The notes: generated from the sequence alone by a model not told the origin. Positions 1 to 5,344 are shown, numbered from the stretch's first letter. The stretch is DNA of 6,962 nt from Deltaproteobacteria bacterium UBA5754 (GCA_002419025.1 DIFG01000092.1:1-6962), one strand, 5' to 3'. A program made the numbers and translations.

Positions 1-95
1 ACACAAAACGTCGAGGAGCCATAAACATGAATCCGTGAGCAGGCACAGGAGTTTTCAGCGGATACAGTTTCGCGGATGTAGGATGGGGACAGGAC

Positions 96-1175
96 ATGGA
101 ACCGAATACGAAAGGACTAGACAGGTTTAGGGAAGACATCGGAAAGGAAATACTCCGGGTAAATCGCTATCGAACCTGTACATCCGTCATCCTCATGGAA
201 ATCGAGCAATCGGCTCAAGACGGCTTGAAGGCCGAAGGCATGCTTCATTTCCTGAAGGGTCTCCTTCGTGCAAGCGATTGCGTATTTCCTTTGGAAAGAG
301 GCAGATACGGCGCAATACTTCCCTTCACTCACGAAGCCGGTGGAGATATCACAATTCGGAGGGTCAAGGAAGAATGCATGAAATGGAAGGATCCGAACGG
401 GGCATCTCCTTCGGGCATGGCAGCATCCGTCGTTTGTCTCCAGCCGTATGAATACATGGATGCCTCTGAGGTTCTCGCAACGCTCGAGCGTGAACTCGCC
501 ATCGAGAAGGAAGGGGAGCAGGAACCTTTTTCTCCACATATTACTTTCTCGAGCGGCAAACCCCATGCCGTCGTCATTCTTTTCTCCAGGGGGACGGACA
601 GTGAGGAAAGAAAAAGGATCAGATCGATTCTCCGCGCCCATGGCATGGAACCCTCGGAGGCATTTGCTGTGGAAGAACTCCTTCCCCTTGCCATACAATC
701 AGAGGAGGCGATCATTTTCTGCACGTCTGACATCCCTTCGAAAACCATCAGGATGCTTTTGGAAAAAATAGGTAGCAATGAGTATTTAGAAAAAATATTT
801 TTTGTCATTCCTCTGAAATCGTCACAGGATATCGACGAAAAATTTCTGGGAAATGACATTTTCTTCTCTGATCTCAAAACCCCTGAGGAAATTTTTATAT
901 GCCACGCCTTGGGAGCCTGCACGATAGCCCTTAAAAATGCGATTCATCACAAAAGAAGGCTTGAAGAGACGCTCGCATCCATCAGCCAGGCCTCGCATCA
1001 ACTAAATCAGCCCCTTCAGGTACTTCTTGGAAAGCTCGACGTCTTCCTCCTGGCCCAATCGGAAAATGAAAATGGGGTGGTTGAGTCCATATTCTCCACC
1101 ATGAAAAAACAGGTCTTCCGGGCATCTGACATCAACCAAAAGATCGCACGGCTCGCCAAATATCCCGGCCCGTAA
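96..1175 (+). CDS. Degenerate GGDEF / receiver-like / DHp signalling protein lacking a kinase ATPase domain
   Basis: The protein has 359 residues and no visible signal peptide or membrane segment, so it is probably cytoplasmic. Residues about 8-140 follow the GGDEF-domain pattern: an RFRE...RVNRYRTCTSVILMEIE opening, then LRASD, then a hydrophobic AILP strand. The signature position reads ERGRY (67-71) instead of GGDEF, so diguanylate cyclase activity is not expected. Residues about 156-275 alternate strands and helices like a receiver domain, but I see no convincing phosphoacceptor Asp. Residues 286-355 resemble a histidine-kinase dimerisation domain with the H-box SHQLNQPLQVLLG, candidate phosphohistidine His301. 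The residue after His is Gln, not the usual acidic one. The chain ends without the N, G1 and G2 boxes of an ATPase domain. The ATG at 96 follows a GGGGACAGG ribosome-binding region, and an in-frame stop lies at 36-38. The gene converges on flgM. Domain assignments are from pattern recognition; the biological output is unknown. Confidence 0.75.
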   Translation: MEPNTKGLDRFREDIGKEILRVNRYRTCTSVILMEIEQSAQDGLKAEGMLHFLKGLLRASDCVFPLERGRYGAILPFTHEAGGDITIRRVKEECMKWKDPNGASPSGMAASVVCLQPYEYMDASEVLATLERELAIEKEGEQEPFSPHITFSSGKPHAVVILFSRGTDSEERKRIRSILRAHGMEPSEAFAVEELLPLAIQSEEAIIFCTSDIPSKTIRMLLEKIGSNEYLEKIFFVIPLKSSQDIDEKFLGNDIFFSDLKTPEEIFICHALGACTIALKNAIHHKRRLEETLASISQASHQLNQPLQVLLGKLDVFLLAQSENENGVVESIFSTMKKQVFRASDINQKIARLAKYPGP

Positions 1176-1235
1176 CCTCCTTTTTTGAGCCAAATAATTT
1201 TACATAATATATCTTATGCGACATTATTTATAGAT

Positions 1236-1263
1236 CATAAAAAAACGGCCGTTAAGGCCGTTT
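1236..1263 (-). terminator. Rho-independent terminator of the flgM operon, possibly bidirectional
   Basis: Perfect 8-bp inverted repeat AAACGGCC (1243-1250) / GGCCGTTT (1256-1263) with a 5-base loop. The plus strand has seven A residues at 1239-1245, which give a T-run for minus-strand transcripts. It lies 27 bases beyond the flgM stop. Transcripts of the plus-strand gene also reach the hairpin, followed by the weaker T-rich CCTGTTTTC, so it may serve both convergent genes. Confidence 0.85.
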
Positions 1264-1290
1264 CCTGTTTTCTCCCCCTTTTTCCTGAGC

Positions 1291-1629
1291 TCAGCCGAGG
1301 TTTTTGAGAAGGTCCTGCATCATTCCCACGGCTATTTTTCCCGGATCCGCTTCGTATCGTCCTTCCTGGATCCTTGCCCTGATTTCCTCGATCCTCTGGG
1401 CACGCTCAGGTTCTGTGACAACCGGCGTTTCGTGGATCCTCTGGAGGGTTCGGGAACTGTTCGACAGCTCCACCCGATCCTCCTGAGACCGTGAAATGGA
1501 ACCCTGAGATTCCGATCGGGATTCCTGAGGGTCCGAAGTCCTGGTGAATTCAGAGACGGTTTTCTGTGAAGTGATCTTTGTAAGATAGGAATCCATAAGA
1601 GATCGCTGTGTTGAATCGAGAGTTTTCAT
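1291..1629 (-). CDS. flgM: Anti-sigma-28 factor FlgM
   Basis: Negative regulator of flagellin synthesis. FlgM holds the flagellar sigma factor FliA (sigma-28) inactive until the hook-basal body is finished, and is then exported through the flagellar secretion apparatus. The 112-residue product matches the family in length and layout. It has a polar, Ser/Gln/Arg-rich and probably disordered N-terminal half, then the hallmark DRVELSNSSR (51-60), then the helical sigma-binding segment RAQRIEEIRARIQEGRYEAD (76-95) followed by a hydrophobic end MMQDLLKNLG. The ATG at 1629 has AAGGAAGG ten bases upstream. The gene is 32 bases downstream of the DVU0524-like gene and is probably cotranscribed with it. 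No sigma-28 promoter was recognised between the two genes. The identification is confident from motif and length; the partner fliA is not in the window. Confidence 0.93.
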   Translation of the reverse strand: MKTLDSTQRSLMDSYLTKITSQKTVSEFTRTSDPQESRSESQGSISRSQEDRVELSNSSRTLQRIHETPVVTEPERAQRIEEIRARIQEGRYEADPGKIAVGMMQDLLKNLG

Positions 1630-1661
1630 GATCTTTGCACCTTCCTTCCAGACCGAGGGAT

Positions 1662-1982
1662 TTAGGATCTCTTCCCGATCCTTTGCTGGAGGACACGGGT
1701 AAAATCCATTTTCTCTGGAGAAAATTCCCTGACCTCTACCTTCGTATCGTCACTGATAACGCAAAACTTAAATTTTTGTACACCACCCTTAATTTTTTTG
1801 CATATATCTTCCCCTAAGGTTGTGGATTCCTTCGCCTCCCCAAGGGAGCTGAGGGCGGAAAGCGACACGACATCCTTTTTTTGTTTGAGGATAGGGGTCT
1901 CATCATCCGGCATCTGATCAGTTGAGAGGCGCTTTCCGAACGTTCTGATGATATTTTGGACCTGATAGGAAGATATTTTCAT
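1662..1982 (-). CDS. DVU0524-like FlgM-associated protein
   Basis: The product is 106 residues when started at the ATG at 1982, giving the N-terminus MKISSYQVQNIIRTFGKRLS. This opening (MKIS.YQVQN..RT) and the position just upstream of flgM match my recollection of the DVU0524 family of FlgM-associated proteins in Desulfobacterota, whose molecular function is not established. The frame is open further upstream (to 2117), but a TGAGG Shine-Dalgarno-like sequence sits just before 1982, and the upstream extension is AT-rich and unlike the family, so I chose the shorter form. Residues 37-45 (DVVSLSALS) resemble the DRVELSNSS motif of FlgM. The middle is charged, and the C-terminal half (KFKFCVISDD, VEVREFSPE) looks like a small beta-containing domain. 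No signal peptide or membrane segment is seen. A role in flagellar regulation is inferred from family and context. Confidence 0.8.
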   Translation of the reverse strand: MKISSYQVQNIIRTFGKRLSTDQMPDDETPILKQKKDVVSLSALSSLGEAKESTTLGEDICKKIKGGVQKFKFCVISDDTKVEVREFSPEKMDFTRVLQQRIGKRS

Positions 1983-2131
1983 GTTAGGCCTCATAAAATC
2001 CATTTGGCTACATTGAAAAATTATCCTTATCTTCACTATCGTCCTAATATCACAAAAACTTGAATTTAAGCACCAAATCCCGAATTTTAGGGGCTTCCGT
2101 GCGATTATCAAACACATTCATTGAGTTAAGG

Positions 2132-2180
2132 AAACAAAAAGGCGTAACAGGATACGTGCGAACACGTCCCATTACGCCTG
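2132..2180 (-). terminator. Second, branched terminator-like hairpin downstream of the HU gene
   Basis: Outer arms AGGCGTAA (2140-2147) and TTACGCCT (2172-2179) are perfectly complementary over 8 bp. Nested inside is a second perfect hairpin, ACGTG (2154-2158) / CACGT (2163-2167), whose loop reads TTCG on the minus strand. On the minus strand the outer stem is followed by TTTTTGTTT. This is a strong intrinsic terminator shape. It also separates the HU gene from the downstream DVU0524-like/flgM pair. Confidence 0.75.
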
Positions 2181-2187
2181 TCAAGAA

Positions 2188-2214
2188 AGAAAAATCCGTT
2201 TTAAGAGACGGATT
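2188..2214 (-). terminator. Rho-independent terminator overlapping the HU stop codon
   Basis: Perfect 7-bp inverted repeat AATCCGT (2193-2199) / ACGGATT (2208-2214) with an 8-base loop. On the minus strand the hairpin is followed by TTTCTTTC. The 5' arm lies inside the last codons of the HU gene and the stop codon falls in the loop, so the end of the reading frame doubles as terminator sequence. Confidence 0.7.
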
Positions 2215-2473
2215 CGACCAATTTTGTTCCGGGTTTGAATTTAGGGGTCTTTTTGGCGGCTATTTCAATGGGTTTTCCAGTACGGGGATTGCGTCCGGTT
2301 CTCGCCTTCCTTTCGCTGACATAAAACGTTCCAAAACCCACGAGTGTCACCTTGTCTCCCGACTTCAGGGCCTCTGCAACGCTTTCCATAAATGCGTTTA
2401 ATGCAGAATCCGCTGCGTTTTTTGTGATACCGGCCGCTTGCGCCATTTTGTTCACAAGATCCCCTTTGTTCAT
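2201..2473 (-). CDS. hup: HU-family histone-like DNA-binding protein
   Basis: Small nucleoid protein that binds and bends DNA as a dimer and supports compaction, replication, recombination and some promoters. The 90-residue length is exactly typical. The sequence reads as HU throughout: an N-terminal helical dimerisation region (MNKGDLVNKMAQAAGITKNA...), the GFGTF turn at 47-51, and the DNA-binding arm RKARTGRNPRTGKPIEI (55-71) with the intercalating Pro in RNPRTGK, then KFKPGTKL. The ATG at 2473 has GAGGGGGAG just upstream. It appears to be a single-gene transcription unit, with a promoter-like sequence at 2506-2533 and two terminator hairpins after it. The symbol hup is generic: the sequence alone does not tell which HU paralogue this is, and an IHF subunit is less likely given the overall match to HU. 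Confidence 0.95.
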   Translation of the reverse strand: MNKGDLVNKMAQAAGITKNAADSALNAFMESVAEALKSGDKVTLVGFGTFYVSERKARTGRNPRTGKPIEIAAKKTPKFKPGTKLVESVS

Positions 2474-2505
2474 TTTCTCCCCCTCTGTGGCGATGATTTA
2501 TGTTG

Positions 2506-2535
2506 AGAATAGCTAAGACTTGTATAAACACAAGT
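2506..2535 (-). promoter_or_regulatory. Candidate sigma-70 promoter of the HU gene with an overlapping inverted repeat
   Basis: On the minus strand, TTGTGT (2533-2528) and TATTCT (2511-2506) are separated by 16 bases and lie about 35 bases upstream of the HU start codon. The -35 element is embedded in a perfect inverted repeat, ACTTGT (2518-2523) / ACAAGT (2530-2535) with a 6-base spacer, which could be an operator. The boxes only partly match the consensus, so this is a candidate only. Confidence 0.4.
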
Positions 2536-2648
2536 TCTGTTATATGGCGCAACAGCCTGAAATGCATAAAACCCAGAGGTTGCAAATGGTTCCAACGGCA
2601 AAAAACAAAGTCCCTTCAAAAAACAGACTCGATTTATCGCCCCTCCAC

Positions 2649-3818
2649 CTATACCGACGGAAGAAGCGTCTGCGGAACTCCGAGATAAAATCTCGCATCC
2701 TGAATCCATGCCTTGAGGATTTCTGCGATCTCACGCGCCCTTATATAACTGGATAGAGGGGCTGTCGGGACATTTCTTCCTTCGACGGTGATAACTCCGC
2801 TTCTGAGCTGTGCATAATTTACCCATGCTAATGGCCGGATCTTGCCGGCCGGATAGTCCTCGCCGTAATCCACGACCTGAGTCATGATGTCTGCATCGGA
2901 GATGGCCGTATAGGCCGCCATTTCTTCGTTCAGAATCGGAATGGGCACACCGATACCTACGGCGATTGAACATCCGTAACCGAGAAAACTCACTCCGACA
3001 AGCCAGCGCGGGCTCATTGCCTTCATGTCGCCAAGCACCATCAATGTCCCCGCAGGGGACACGGGCAGACCCTTTTCCGTCCGTTTTACATGGGGGTTGT
3101 GTTGTGTTCCCGGCGAGACTATATAACCAATGCCTCCTCCCAGGAATATTCGAGTCCCGAGACCGATGGTCCGGTAATAGGGATCGTTGAAGAGGGGACT
3201 GAGTTGTCCGGCGGTGCAGTAATGTGCGCTTCCAAGCCGGGGGCGGATGGCCCCCATGTAGGTATAGATGATCTTGTCAGTTAGGTTTACGGCGCAGTTG
3301 TAATTTTGATAGGCGTTTCTCGGATTGCACAACTGAACAAAGGGAAGATCCGCCATGGTGACCTTTTTTTCCAGGCGCTGACGAGGATAGCAGGCGGTTC
3401 CGTATGCCTCCGCCCGCAAGTGCACCGATTTACCCGCCACGAGATCATGAATGACATGCCCCCCACCATAGAGAAACTCTCCGGGATAGACCTTGTTCAG
3501 TGGGTCACCCTCCAGCGGCTCCGCCGCTCCGATATAACAATCCACCGCAGCGAGACCCGCATAGGCGGGAACCCCATTGATCCACACTTTAGAGGCCTTG
3601 ATCCCCGGCACGCTATGACCGAAATTGATGAAGGCACCGGAGGAACACATGGGGGAAAAGGTCCCTGTGGTCACTACATCGACGGTCCGGGCGGCTTCCA
3701 CTTCTCCCTTTGCTCGAACGATTCCGCACATTTCCTCTGCAGTGACCACGACGGCCTTGCCGGATCGGATCTTTTCATTGATTTCTTCAAAGGTCTTCGA
3801 GACCTGATAATGTCCCAT
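2649..3818 (-). CDS. DUF39 / HcyBio homocysteine biosynthesis protein
   Basis: The 389-residue protein matches the COG1900/DUF39 (HcyBio) family. Genetic work on this family in methanogens and sulfate reducers links it to forming homocysteine from aspartate semialdehyde and a sulfide source, usually with a NIL-domain ferredoxin protein. Recognisable features are the N-terminal KTFEEINEKIRSGKAVVVTAEEM, the Cys-containing TGTFSPMCSSGAF (Cys58), YGGGHVI, GTACYPR (Cys143), IFLGGGIGYIVSPGTQH, and a C-terminal GRNVPTAPLSSY. Cys58 and Cys143 are the likely functional cysteines by position in the family; I infer this equivalence and have not aligned it. There is no CBS or ferredoxin domain on the chain. 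The ATG lies one base after the stop of the upstream CBS-ACT gene and has only a weak ribosome-binding site, so translational coupling is likely. The ferredoxin partner is not in the window. Confidence 0.9.
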   Translation of the reverse strand: MGHYQVSKTFEEINEKIRSGKAVVVTAEEMCGIVRAKGEVEAARTVDVVTTGTFSPMCSSGAFINFGHSVPGIKASKVWINGVPAYAGLAAVDCYIGAAEPLEGDPLNKVYPGEFLYGGGHVIHDLVAGKSVHLRAEAYGTACYPRQRLEKKVTMADLPFVQLCNPRNAYQNYNCAVNLTDKIIYTYMGAIRPRLGSAHYCTAGQLSPLFNDPYYRTIGLGTRIFLGGGIGYIVSPGTQHNPHVKRTEKGLPVSPAGTLMVLGDMKAMSPRWLVGVSFLGYGCSIAVGIGVPIPILNEEMAAYTAISDADIMTQVVDYGEDYPAGKIRPLAWVNYAQLRSGVITVEGRNVPTAPLSSYIRAREIAEILKAWIQDARFYLGVPQTLLPSV

Positions 3819-3819
3819 G

Positions 3820-4425
3820 TCAATCCAGCACCGAGATCACCCGATGCCCCTGTGCCTCGAGGGCCTTTATGACGGGTTCGATGTCTCCGCCCTTGGCAAG
3901 ACGTATGGAATGGACCTTTTTTTTGGGATGCTGGGTTTCCGTGACCACGCTGATGATCTCCTGCCCCATCTCGCGCATGAGACGGATGACTTCGTCAAGG
4001 GCGCCGTCCTTATCGGAGAGGATGAGATCGATGCGTGAACTTTTTCGCAAGAGCCCCAGGATCTCTATGAAAGATCTCACGATATCCGTCGTGGTGAATA
4101 TTCCGACGAGACGTCTCTTTTCCAGGACCGGAACCCCGCCGATCTTGTATTGATGGATGAGACGGGCTGCCGAATCCAGACTTGCATTCGCATCGATGGT
4201 GATGGGATTGACGATCATGACGTCCTCAACCATGAGTTCCCGTGTAACGGACGGAAGAAGATACTGCCTTATATTGCTTTCCGTCAAGAAACCCACGAGT
4301 TCATCTCCATCCAGAACGGGAAGATGTCGTATGGAGTGACTATGCATAAGATCAATGGCCTCTTGCAATGGGGCCTTCGGGTGGATGGTGACCGGATGTT
4401 TGACCATCCAGCTTTTGACTTTCAC
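3820..4425 (-). CDS. CBS-pair plus ACT-like domain protein, probable ligand sensor for the DUF39 enzyme
   Basis: 201 residues, no membrane segment. CBS domain 1 spans about 1-60 (VKSWMVKHPVTIHPKAPLQEA, then HSIRHLPVLDGDELVGFLTE) and CBS domain 2 about 65-120 (MVEDVMIVNPITIDANASLD, then IGGVPVLEKRRLVGIFTTTD). Residues about 130-200 (SSRIDLILSDKDGALDEVIR... GHRVISVLD) look like an ACT domain. CBS pairs generally bind adenosyl ligands (AMP, ATP, SAM) and ACT domains bind amino acids, so a sensing role is likely. The same overall plan occurs in proteins annotated AcuB-like, but nothing here concerns acetoin use. The start is GTG at 4425, chosen because GGGAGG lies 5 bases upstream and the N-terminus begins directly with the CBS fold. 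Being first in an operon with DUF39, one base apart, argues for regulation of homocysteine synthesis. The ligand is unknown. Confidence 0.88.
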   Translation of the reverse strand: MKVKSWMVKHPVTIHPKAPLQEAIDLMHSHSIRHLPVLDGDELVGFLTESNIRQYLLPSVTRELMVEDVMIVNPITIDANASLDSAARLIHQYKIGGVPVLEKRRLVGIFTTTDIVRSFIEILGLLRKSSRIDLILSDKDGALDEVIRLMREMGQEIISVVTETQHPKKKVHSIRLAKGGDIEPVIKALEAQGHRVISVLD

Positions 4426-4460
4426 GATGACCTCCCGCCCCTGTCAGGGATTAGTCGATC

Positions 4461-4526
4461 TTATGCCATCACACAGGGAGCTGCAAGATGACCCTGCAGC
4501 AGACAGGGTAAATAGCCCCCGTCCAT
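4461..4526 (-). CDS. Possible 21-residue leader peptide upstream of the CBS-ACT gene
   Basis: An ATG at 4526 opens 21 codons ending in TAA at 4463-4461, 35 bases before the GTG start of the CBS-ACT gene. The product begins MDGGYLPCLLQ and contains two Cys residues. The reading frame runs through the pairing arms ACCCTG, CAGGGT and CTCCCTG, so a translating ribosome would affect which hairpins form. There is no good Shine-Dalgarno sequence just upstream, and so short a frame is expected by chance quite often. It is reported as a possibility only. Confidence 0.15.
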   Translation of the reverse strand: MDGGYLPCLLQGHLAAPCVMA

Positions 4527-4561
4527 AGGGCGGATTTGCCGTCAGCGCCCGTCCATGGGCG
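4515..4561 (-). repeat. Tandem hairpin repeat with AUGGA loops
   Basis: Two copies of a CGCCC-(U)AUGGAC-GGG unit lie about 30 bases apart on the minus strand. Copy 1 (4561-4546) is a perfect 5-bp stem CGCCC/GGGCG with hexaloop AUGGAC. Copy 2 (4532-4515) has a shorter stem (CCC/GGG, or GCCC/GGGC with a larger loop) that also leaves AUGGA unpaired. The 3' arm of copy 1 (4550-4546) can instead pair perfectly with the 5' arm of copy 2 (4532-4528). A(N)GGA in a hairpin loop is the core of CsrA/RsmA binding sites. Confidence 0.55.
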
Positions 4562-4655
4562 TCTTACTCCACAAATGCCTCGGCCGGTATAGGCTTATGG
4601 AAACCTCAAAATCTGTAAAATCGAAAGGTTGGTGCATATCTCACGGATTCAGATC

Positions 4656-5234
4656 CTACAAATGTTCGAGATTGGCCTTTAGCAAGTCGAGCTTCTGCTG
4701 AAACTGCTCAGCTATTTCCGAGGAGAGTTTTGCCCACTCCTGCTGGAACTGCGGGAGGGATTCGGCCGAAAGCCTTTCCATGCCGCGCATGCCGTATTGC
4801 TGGGCCATGGCCTCTTGCAGGCCCCCGAGCTTGCCTTCCATCTGGACCTTCAGGTGTTCATAGTAGTGTTTTTTGGTCTGGAGATAGGCATCGATGAGCT
4901 GATCAATCTGCGAAAGGATGCCTCGGGCACTGCTTCCCTTGAGTTCACCGATTCCGGCCAGGGCGCGGGAAATCTGCGTTCGTTGTTCGTCTCTGGGGAG
5001 GATGATATTTCTCATGAGGACCTGAAAAACCCCGGCCAAGACATCCTGGAAGCCCTGGGGATCCACGCCTTCGAGCAGGGACCTCATCGTGGCATCCTGG
5101 GACTGAAGAAACGTGACAGCCAGACGTCTACCTCGTTCCACCCGCGTATCTCGCGCCATTTCTTCCTTGTCGACCGAGCCCAGCCTCGCGGCCTTTTCCA
5201 AAGCGATATCCAGAGAACTTCGTATTTCAGCCAT
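4656..5234 (-). CDS. Conserved-looking soluble helical protein of unknown function
   Basis: 192 residues, strongly hydrophilic, with neither signal peptide, membrane segment nor cysteine. The N-terminus MAEIRSSLDIALEKAARLGS resembles a group of uncharacterised proteins I associate with Desulfobacterota and spirochaetes (possibly annotated DUF6657), but I cannot confirm the family. The prediction by eye is nearly all alpha-helical. The middle is rich in conserved-looking aliphatic helices (GFQDVLAGVFQVLMRNIILP, then ILSQIDQLIDAYLQTKKHYY), and the tail (about 150-192; FQQEWAKLSSEIAEQFQQKL) has heptad-like spacing suggesting a coiled coil. The ATG at 5234 has a modest GGGG seven bases upstream. 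The gene is divergent from the kinase gene and 230 bases upstream of the CBS-ACT operon, too far to assume cotranscription. No function is assigned; an assembly or partner-binding role would fit the composition. Confidence 0.8.
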   Translation of the reverse strand: MAEIRSSLDIALEKAARLGSVDKEEMARDTRVERGRRLAVTFLQSQDATMRSLLEGVDPQGFQDVLAGVFQVLMRNIILPRDEQRTQISRALAGIGELKGSSARGILSQIDQLIDAYLQTKKHYYEHLKVQMEGKLGGLQEAMAQQYGMRGMERLSAESLPQFQQEWAKLSSEIAEQFQQKLDLLKANLEHL

Positions 5235-5250
5235 GGCGATACCCCGTCTT

Positions 5251-5279
5251 TTGTGGTAGTGAGCAAGGCGTCATATTAC
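5251..5279 (+). promoter_or_regulatory. Candidate promoter of the two-domain kinase gene
   Basis: TTGTGG (5251-5256) and TATTAC (5274-5279) are spaced 17 bases, about 65 bases upstream of the kinase start. The -35 match is weak. It is kept because of the ideal spacing and because it lies in the only gap between two divergent genes. Confidence 0.3.
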
Positions 5280-5300
5280 GTAGTCAGCCGAAAAATGTAA
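5273..5300 (-). promoter_or_regulatory. Candidate promoter of the 4656-5234 gene
   Basis: On the minus strand, TTACAT (5300-5295) and TAATAT (5278-5273) are spaced 16 bases and give a leader of roughly 30 bases. Each box matches the sigma-70 consensus at about four of six positions. The -10 box overlaps the candidate -10 box of the opposite promoter. Confidence 0.3.
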
Positions 5301-5344
5301 ATCTACCCAACCGTTCACGTTCAAAAGACCGAGGACACACCTCC

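Larger units (their letters stand above)
4426..4655 (-). promoter_or_regulatory. Structured leader of the CBS-ACT/DUF39 operon
   Basis: This 230-base gap contains the likely promoter and leader of the downstream operon and shows unusual RNA-like structure on the minus strand. Two hairpin units with AUGGA in the loop lie at 4515-4532 and 4546-4561. Further down are ACCCTG (4509-4504) with CAGGGT (4496-4491), GCTGCA (4500-4495) with TGCAGC (4485-4480), and a CTCCCTG arm (4480-4474). That arm can pair either with CAGGG or, through CTCCC, with GGGAG of the Shine-Dalgarno sequence (4436-4432). I could not match it to a named riboswitch class. I found neither a convincing -35/-10 pair nor a strong terminator for the upstream gene. 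Regulatory function is inferred from complementarity only. Confidence 0.45.

Noticed and set aside
1..38. 3' end of an upstream gene at the left edge
   Set aside because: Two frames end here (stops at 22-24 and 36-38). With only 7 to 11 codons visible, neither can be told from chance.
329..922. 197-residue open frame on the minus strand inside the first gene
   Set aside because: It is antisense to a gene with recognisable domains and shows no protein-family pattern itself. It is best read as a shadow frame, like the overlapping 117-698 frame.
1983..2117. N-terminal extension of the DVU0524-like gene to an upstream ATG at 2117
   Set aside because: The extension is AT-rich and Cys/Ile/Phe-rich, unlike the family N-terminus MKIS.YQVQN. 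A TGAGG ribosome-binding sequence precedes the ATG at 1982.
1983..2131. Sigma-54 or sigma-28 promoter for the DVU0524-like/flgM pair
   Set aside because: TTAAATT and GACGATAG-like strings occur, but their spacing does not fit TAAA-N15-GCCGATAA. No GG-N10-GC pair with a proper TGGCAC/TTGC context was found.
2599..2648. Terminator after DUF39, with two copies of CAAAAAACA (2599-2607 and 2617-2625)
   Set aside because: The minus strand has T-runs here but only a 4-bp possible stem, too weak to call. The short A-rich repeat is likely coincidental.
3306..3872. 188-residue plus-strand frame opposite DUF39
   Set aside because: It lies antisense to a conserved enzyme and has no recognisable motif. 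The His/Arg/Gly-rich composition is typical of a complementary-strand shadow.
4426..4655. Known SAM, SAH, cobalamin or guanidine riboswitch
   Set aside because: The sulfur-metabolism context prompted the check. I could not find the conserved cores of these classes, and the ACGG in the tandem hairpins is not in the stem-flanked loop position expected for guanidine-II.
4797..5300. 167-residue plus-strand frame opposite the helical protein
   Set aside because: The minus-strand frame has a plausible start, ribosome-binding site and coiled-coil composition. The plus-strand frame has none.
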